64,000 nucleotides of DNA from Aphanocapsa lilacina HA4352-LM1. Its GTDB lineage: Bacteria; Cyanobacteriota; Cyanobacteriia; Gloeobacterales; Gloeobacteraceae. Below are positions 58,381 through 64,000 of this stretch, piece by piece; position 1 is the first letter of the stretch; the number at the start of each line of letters is the position of its first letter. The position numbers and the translations under genes are program-made. The notes under the pieces were generated by a model. It was not told the origin of the DNA. It made no database searches and saw only the letters and a list, made by a program, of their open reading frames with translations. The DNA is taken from assembly GCA_019359725.1 (NCBI GenBank), contig JAHHGR010000015.1, positions 1 through 64,000 of the forward strand. Direction: 5' to 3'.

Positions 58381-59520
58381 GTGAAGCACAACCTGATCAT
58401 CTGGCTTGCCGGTCTTCTCGTGTGGGTTTCACCCGCAGTGTACGCGCACTCCAGCCAACGCACCGAGGATGGCACAACCCCTGTCCGCCTTGCCCAGGTG
58501 GGCATCGGGCGCTACGAAGCGCAGCAGCGGTTCAACGAGGCCGGCGCGAAGGCCGAGCGGGGCGATTACGCTGGGGCGATCGCCGACTACAGCGAGGCGA
58601 TTCGTCTCTATCCGCAGTACTACCAGGCGCTGGGCAAACGCGCCGACACCCGTTTGAAAATGGACGACCTGCAGGGTGCCGTCGCCGACTACAAAGCGAT
58701 GCTGCGCGTCTACCCCAACGACATCGGCGTTTACCACAATCTCGCCAAAGCCTATTTCACACTCAAAAATTACCCCGATACGGTCATCTACACCGGCGAA
58801 GCGCTCAACCGCAACCCCGGCATGATCGACGTGCGCCAGCTGCGCGCCCGGGCGCTGGTCAGGCAGGGGGAATTTGCCCGCGCCGTGGCCGATTACAACG
58901 ACATTCTTCAGAACCAGCCGGAGGAGGCAGCCGTACTTGCCCTTCGCGGTCGGGCCTACCAGCGCCTGGGGGACTACACCCGGGCGTTCGACGATTTCAA
59001 TGCGGCTTTGCAACTCAACCCGAAGCTCGCGGACATCTATGCCTACCGCGCCGCGATGCGCCTCGACCAGGGATCGAATCTGGCGGCCCTTGAAGATGGC
59101 GACCAGGCCATCAAGCAGGGGGCAAAAACCGCGTTGATCTACTTCATCCAGGGCAACGCCCGCTTCAACCTCGGCCAGGCTGCCCAGGCAGAAGCAGCCT
59201 ACCGCGAGGGGGAGGCGCTCCCTTTTGGCCTCGCAGGGGATCCCGACGATTTTGATTACAAACTGCGCGCCGACGCCCGGCTCAATCAAAAGCGCTACAA
59301 AGAGGCCCTGGCCGATTACACCGAGGCGCTCAAGCTCAACCCCGGCTACCCCGAGGCTTACTTCAAGCGCGGCAACCTGCGGGTGACCATCGAAGATCGC
59401 GCCGGAGCGATTAGCGACCTGCGCCAGGCCCGGCAGTTATTCACCGGCCGCGGCGACACCCTCAACGCCAAGCGGGCCGAAACGCTGCTGGTGAAGCTGC
59501 AGGCGGCCCCCACCTCCTAG
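58381..59520 (+). CDS. secreted TPR-repeat protein
   Basis: Signal peptide; repeats AGAKAERGDYAGAIADYSEAIRLYPQYYQAL, ...YKEALADYTEALKLNPGYPEAYFKRGNL. Confidence 0.92.
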   Translation: MKHNLIIWLAGLLVWVSPAVYAHSSQRTEDGTTPVRLAQVGIGRYEAQQRFNEAGAKAERGDYAGAIADYSEAIRLYPQYYQALGKRADTRLKMDDLQGAVADYKAMLRVYPNDIGVYHNLAKAYFTLKNYPDTVIYTGEALNRNPGMIDVRQLRARALVRQGEFARAVADYNDILQNQPEEAAVLALRGRAYQRLGDYTRAFDDFNAALQLNPKLADIYAYRAAMRLDQGSNLAALEDGDQAIKQGAKTALIYFIQGNARFNLGQAAQAEAAYREGEALPFGLAGDPDDFDYKLRADARLNQKRYKEALADYTEALKLNPGYPEAYFKRGNLRVTIEDRAGAISDLRQARQLFTGRGDTLNAKRAETLLVKLQAAPTS

Positions 59521-59564
59521 CTGCCCGCGGTGCCACAATTGAACTACTCCCATCGACAGTCAGC

Positions 59565-60890
59565 ATGAGCCACGCTTACCCCCGGGATCTGGCTTCCTTT
59601 GTGCTCAAGCACTGGAGCCGCAGCGAGGCACAAGCCGCCGCCGATGGCGCCGCAGTCGCCCAAGAGACCCCGCTGCCGCCTTTGAATGTGCTCGAAGAAA
59701 TTCTTTCGACGAGTTATCAGGCGAGTTTGCTGGTCGACGAGCAGCGCCCCGTCACCTTCCGGCTGATCTTTTGCGAACCGGTCGCTCTGCCGTCGGGGGA
59801 CGGTCCGCCCCAGGGGTTGCACCGCCTGCTGTTCGACGAATTGCAACCGTTTACCCCCCACGATCTGCGGCGGCTCTCGCCCGCGGCCACCTTCGACCGC
59901 TCGCTCATCGGCATCTGCCTGGACGGCGAAGGTGAACTCAAAATCTGGGGCATCGCCCACTCCGGCGTGCGCTGGTTGCGGCCGCTGCGCGGCGGGCGCG
60001 CTCCCGGCAGGCCGCTACCCCCGGCCCTGGTGATCTGTACCAGTGGACGGGGACGCCTCGAGGTCTGCAGGGGCTCCGTCGCCATCGCCCAGATCAACGA
60101 AGGCCGCTTGCTCTCGGCGGCGACGAACGTCTTCGATTCCCATTGGCTGCCGGCCGGTTTTGCCCAGGTCCGAAGCGAGCTGATTGCGCTGCACAGCGAG
60201 GCGCGCGAGCGCGCGGAAGAACCCTGGGCCACTCTGGATGGCCGAACTATCCAGTCGCTCGGCCAGAATATCGTCAAGCGCATCATCGCCACGATCCGCA
60301 CCCGCCACCACGGCGGCATGGTGATCTTTGTCGATCCCGATCGCGCCCAGGCGCTCACCCAGAAGAACCCGTATCTGAGCTTTAAGTACGGCTTCAAGCC
60401 GGAGGAGCCACAGGCGCGCTTTCGCACGCTGCTGCTGAAGATCATGAATGCCCTGGCCGCCCTCAACGGCGGCAGCGAACGGCCGGTGGGCTGGCGCGAG
60501 TACGAGCAGAGCAACAACCCCCTGCTTGCCACCCTCGACGAAGCCCTCTTCGAGACCGCCCACTTTGTGGCGGATCTGGCGGCGGTCGACGGCGCGGTGG
60601 TCATGACTCGGCGCTTTGAGCTGCTGGGTTTTGGTGGATTTATCGCCTGCGACAACGTCGATGTGCGGGTGGTGGCGCGCGCCCTCGATCTCGAAGGCGA
60701 GCAGGTGAGTTTCGAATCGACCGCGAGCGTCGGAACCCGCCACCGCTCCGCCTACCGCCTGTGCCACCAGTTGCACGACGCGATGGCCATCGTTGTCTCC
60801 CAGGACGGCAACGTGCGCTTTGTGCGCTGGAACGACGGCTTTGTCACCTGTTGGTCGCAACAGACGCTGCTGGAACTTAGCGAATTTTGA
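59565..60890 (+). CDS. diadenylate cyclase (DAC) domain protein with N-terminal sensor-like region (DACNV-like)
   Basis: DAC motifs [22 protein letters not shown] and [34 protein letters not shown]. Confidence 0.85.
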   Translation: MSHAYPRDLASFVLKHWSRSEAQAAADGAAVAQETPLPPLNVLEEILSTSYQASLLVDEQRPVTFRLIFCEPVALPSGDGPPQGLHRLLFDELQPFTPHDLRRLSPAATFDRSLIGICLDGEGELKIWGIAHSGVRWLRPLRGGRAPGRPLPPALVICTSGRGRLEVCRGSVAIAQINEGRLLSAATNVFDSHWLPAGFAQVRSELIALHSEARERAEEPWATLDGRTIQSLGQNIVKRIIATIRTRHHGGMVIFVDPDRAQALTQKNPYLSFKYGFKPEEPQARFRTLLLKIMNALAALNGGSERPVGWREYEQSNNPLLATLDEALFETAHFVADLAAVDGAVVMTRRFELLGFGGFIACDNVDVRVVARALDLEGEQVSFESTASVGTRHRSAYRLCHQLHDAMAIVVSQDGNVRFVRWNDGFVTCWSQQTLLELSEF

Positions 60891-62743
60891 GCGCCGCCCC
60901 GGTCGGGTTAGCCTTGGAAAGTTCTCAACCCCAGCGTGCGGTGTCCGGAGTTCTCAAATCCCTGCGCACCGGTTTTGCCACCCATCCGCTGTGGCGGCTT
61001 TTGGCCTATGGCCGGGCCTACCGCACCCGCTTCTGGCAGGCGGCCGGCTGCTCGGTACTCAACAAAATTTTTGATCTCGCCCCGCCGGTGCTCATCGGCG
61101 CGGCGGTGGACGCGGTGGTCGAGAAGCAAAATTCGTGGCTGGCCCGCCTCGGGATTGCTGACGTCTTTGGCCAACTGGCGCTGCTATCGGCCCTGAGTGC
61201 GTTCATCTGGGCGCTCGAATCGCTCTTTGAGTACCTCTACGGCAGGTTGTGGCGCAACCTTGCCCAGGATATCGAGCACGAAATGCGCCTGGACGCCTAC
61301 GGCCACCTGCAGCGGCTCGAACTTGCCTACTTCGAGGAGCGCAGCACCGGCGGGCTGCTGGCCGTCTTGAACGACGACATCAACCAGTTGGAACGCTTTT
61401 TGGACAGCGGCGCCAACGAAGTGCTGCAGGTGGTGACCACGGTCCTGGTCATCGGCGGCATCTTTGTCTATCTCGCCCCCGGGGTCGCCTGGCTGGCGCT
61501 GCTGCCGATGCCGTTGATTCTTTGGGGATCGATCGCCTTTCAGGGACTGCTTGCCCCCTACTACGCCGAGGTGCGCGAAAAAGTCAGCCTGCTGAGCGCC
61601 CGCCTCGCCAACAATCTGGGCGGGATCACGACAATCAAAAGCTTTGCTAGCGAAGCGTTCGAGCTCGAACGCCTGCGCGCCGACAGCGACGCCTACCGCC
61701 AGAGCAACCGTCGCGCCATCGCCGTGAGCGCCGCCTTCGTACCGCTCATCCGGATTTTGATCTTGATTGGGTTTGTGGCCACGCTGCTGTTCGGCGGGAT
61801 GGCGGTGGCGTCGGGCAGTCTTTCGGTCGGCAACTACAGCGTGCTGGTCTATCTGATCCAGCGGCTGCTCTGGCCGCTGACGCGCCTGGGCCAGACGCTG
61901 GATCTTTACCAGCGGGCGATGGCTTCGACCGCCCGGGTGCTCGACTTGCTCGATACTCCCATTGCTGTCCTCGTCGGGAACCAGCCGCTCCCCGCCGCCG
62001 CGGCGCGCGGCGAGATTGTTCTAGCCGGGGTGCACTTTGCCCACCGGGGGCGCAAGCCGGTGTTGGAGAATTTTTCGCTTGTGATCCCCGCCGGAAAGAC
62101 GACGGCCATCGTCGGTCCCACCGGCTCCGGCAAGAGCACGCTGGTCAAACTGCTGCTGCGGCTGTACGAACCCACGGCCGGGGCGATCACCCTGGACGGA
62201 CGCCCCCTGGGCGAGATCGCCCTGGCCGATCTGCGGCGGGCCGTGGGCCTGGTGAGCCAGGAGGTGTTTCTCTTTCCCGGAACGGTGCGCGAGAACATCG
62301 TCTACGGCAGCTTCGACGCCTCGCCCGAGCAAGTCGTCGCGGCGGCCAGGGCGGCGGAGGCCCACGAATTTATCGGCGAGCTGCCCCAGGGGTACGACAC
62401 GGTCGTGGGCGAGCGCGGCCAGAAACTCTCCGGCGGCCAGCGCCAGCGCCTCGCCCTGGCGCGCGCCATCCTCAAAGACCCGCCGATTCTCATCCTCGAT
62501 GAAGCCACCTCCGCCGTCGACAACGAGACGGAGGCGGCCATCCAGCGCTCGCTGGAGCGCATCACCCGGGGGCGCACGACGATCGTGATCGCCCACCGCC
62601 TCTCGACCGTCCGGACCGCCGATTGCATCCGCGTCATCGACCGCGGGCGCCTCGTCGAGCACGGCCGCCACGACGACTTGCTCCGCCAAAGCGGTCTGTA
62701 CGCGGCGCTATGGCGGGTGCAGACCGGCGAGCGATCCCCCTAG
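60887..62743 (+). CDS. type-I ABC exporter, fused permease-ATPase
   Basis: [62 protein letters not shown] overlap with upstream DAC gene. Confidence 0.94.
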   Translation: MSAAPVGLALESSQPQRAVSGVLKSLRTGFATHPLWRLLAYGRAYRTRFWQAAGCSVLNKIFDLAPPVLIGAAVDAVVEKQNSWLARLGIADVFGQLALLSALSAFIWALESLFEYLYGRLWRNLAQDIEHEMRLDAYGHLQRLELAYFEERSTGGLLAVLNDDINQLERFLDSGANEVLQVVTTVLVIGGIFVYLAPGVAWLALLPMPLILWGSIAFQGLLAPYYAEVREKVSLLSARLANNLGGITTIKSFASEAFELERLRADSDAYRQSNRRAIAVSAAFVPLIRILILIGFVATLLFGGMAVASGSLSVGNYSVLVYLIQRLLWPLTRLGQTLDLYQRAMASTARVLDLLDTPIAVLVGNQPLPAAAARGEIVLAGVHFAHRGRKPVLENFSLVIPAGKTTAIVGPTGSGKSTLVKLLLRLYEPTAGAITLDGRPLGEIALADLRRAVGLVSQEVFLFPGTVRENIVYGSFDASPEQVVAAARAAEAHEFIGELPQGYDTVVGERGQKLSGGQRQRLALARAILKDPPILILDEATSAVDNETEAAIQRSLERITRGRTTIVIAHRLSTVRTADCIRVIDRGRLVEHGRHDDLLRQSGLYAALWRVQTGERSP

Positions 62744-62809
62744 GGCGTCTCCCCTGCATCCAGCCCGGCCCCGGCAGGCGTATTGTAGGGGTGGTGCACG
62801 GAGCCGCCC

Positions 62810-63691
62810 TTGAAGACGTTCTGCCTGCTGAGCATCGGACAGAGGGGGGTGGGCAAAACCGTCTTTCTGGCCGGCAGCTACGCCGAGTGGCGGCAGACTG
62901 AGGACGCACGGCCCGCCGCCTGGTTCGACTGCGACGACGAGATCTCCCGCCGCCACCTGGAGCAGGTGCTCGCCTATATCGGGCGCACCGGCCACTATCC
63001 GCCCGCGACCATCAAGGTCACCGATTTTCACTTTCACCTGCGCGTGCGTCACTGGAGCGGCCAAAAGACCCTCTGTCACTTCGACTGGCAGGACATCCCG
63101 GGCGAGCTGTGCGAGCAACCCGACGGCCGCCTGCGCGCCATGGTGCTCAATTCCCACGGCTGCTGCGTTTTTCTGGATGCCCTGGCGTTGTACAACCGCG
63201 ACGATTACGCGGACCGGCTGCAGACCATCCTGGAAATGGTCAAATCGATCGCGCTGCTCGCGGCCGAGGCGGGATTGCCCTACGCCTTCGCCATCGTTCT
63301 CACCAAGTGCGATTTGCTCGCCGCGGCGGGCGGCGGCCGCGGCCAACTGATCGCCCGCCTCGCCCCGATGACCGGCTGGCTTGCTGCTCGCCGCATCGAC
63401 TGCCGTCTTTTTTTCGTCGGCATGCCTTTGGTCCGGGAGGCCCAGCGGGTCGTTCTGCGGCCGGTGGGCGCGACCGAGACGCTCGTCTGGCTGGTTGGGC
63501 GCATCGTGGATCTGCACAGTACGACCGGCCGGACTCCCTGGGCAGCGGCCCTGCGCACCTGGGTGCGCAGCTTGCGCGGCGAGCGCCCCCCCCCGGAGCC
63601 CGGTATCTTGGGTCGCCTGGCCCAGCGGCATCCGCCCCCGGCCGGAGACGGCATCGAACCTTCCCCACCGGAGATTGCCGGAGGCAGTTAA
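62810..63691 (+). CDS. P-loop GTPase-like protein, uncharacterised
   Basis: IGQRGVGKTVFLAGSY (G1), DWQDIPGEL (G3-like), VLTKCDLL (G4). Confidence 0.75.
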   Translation: MKTFCLLSIGQRGVGKTVFLAGSYAEWRQTEDARPAAWFDCDDEISRRHLEQVLAYIGRTGHYPPATIKVTDFHFHLRVRHWSGQKTLCHFDWQDIPGELCEQPDGRLRAMVLNSHGCCVFLDALALYNRDDYADRLQTILEMVKSIALLAAEAGLPYAFAIVLTKCDLLAAAGGGRGQLIARLAPMTGWLAARRIDCRLFFVGMPLVREAQRVVLRPVGATETLVWLVGRIVDLHSTTGRTPWAAALRTWVRSLRGERPPPEPGILGRLAQRHPPPAGDGIEPSPPEIAGGS

Positions 63692-63773
63692 GGAATCCTC
63701 ACAAAATGTGTAACTTGCTACAAAGCACTTGTTTTTGAGTAGAATTGGAGTGGTGATAGATGGGTAGGCGCAG

Positions 63774-63947
63774 ATGAAACTTTGGGGAAAAAGCGAAGGC
63801 ACACGCATCAGCCACTTTCGCCGGTTGCAGTTAGAAAACTGGAAACGGCAGCTCGATGGGCGCATCGTCAGAGCGCGACAGAGCGGCGACAAACGGTTGT
63901 TGACGGCGCTGCAATCTGAGCAGCAATATCTAGAGCGCTGCTGGTAG
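63774..63947 (+). CDS. short hypothetical protein (57 aa)
   Basis: MKLWGKSEGTRISHFRRLQLENWKRQLDGRIVRARQSGDKRLLTALQSEQQYLERCW*. Confidence 0.4.
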   Translation: MKLWGKSEGTRISHFRRLQLENWKRQLDGRIVRARQSGDKRLLTALQSEQQYLERCW

Positions 63948-64000
63948 CGGTGGCGTTCAACTCTCGAGACCTATAGCGGCCGAGGAATCGATTCCCCGGC

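Noticed and set aside
1-64000. HIP1 (GCGATCGC) enrichment, CRISPR arrays, tRNA/rRNA genes
   Set aside because: Only sporadic GCGATCGC seen; no spaced direct repeats; no rRNA or convincing tRNA cloverleaf recognised by eye. A tRNAscan-SE/Infernal run would be needed to exclude small RNAs.

Overview
High-GC bacterial chromosome segment. It is most likely from a deep-branching, Gloeobacter-like cyanobacterium; this is inferred from gene content (OstA/LptA-LptB, Ycf39-like SDR, hemE/hemF) plus a textbook NtcA promoter at glnA. About 50 protein-coding genes are supportable. I recognised no rRNA, tRNA or CRISPR array. The left ~2.6 kb is mobile-element and toxin-antitoxin debris: an IS30 end abutting a truncated IS4-type transposase, BrnT/BrnA, and a frameshifted Rpn-like nuclease. 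The rest is mostly housekeeping (lptAB, glnA, argH, dus, rbgA-like, hemF/hemE, glgP, tex, hflX, M3/M16/S9 peptidases) with decayed accessory genes. The main candidate for an under-described system is a compact, divergently transcribed type IV filament / type II secretion-like locus at 31.1-41.9 kb. It encodes two prepilins, GspE-, GspF-, secretin- and GspL/M-like proteins, two GspC/PilP-like proteins, an AMIN-like protein and two unknown proteins. Other highlights: a 30-bp perfect palindrome in front of a PadR/ADOP-permease pair; promoter-overlapping palindromes at both TA loci; a canonical GTA-N8-TAC...N22...TAN3T promoter at glnA; a predicted RNA structure that would sequester the Shine-Dalgarno of a now-defective S1 protease gene; and a tight TPR - diadenylate cyclase - ABC exporter - P-loop GTPase gene row.
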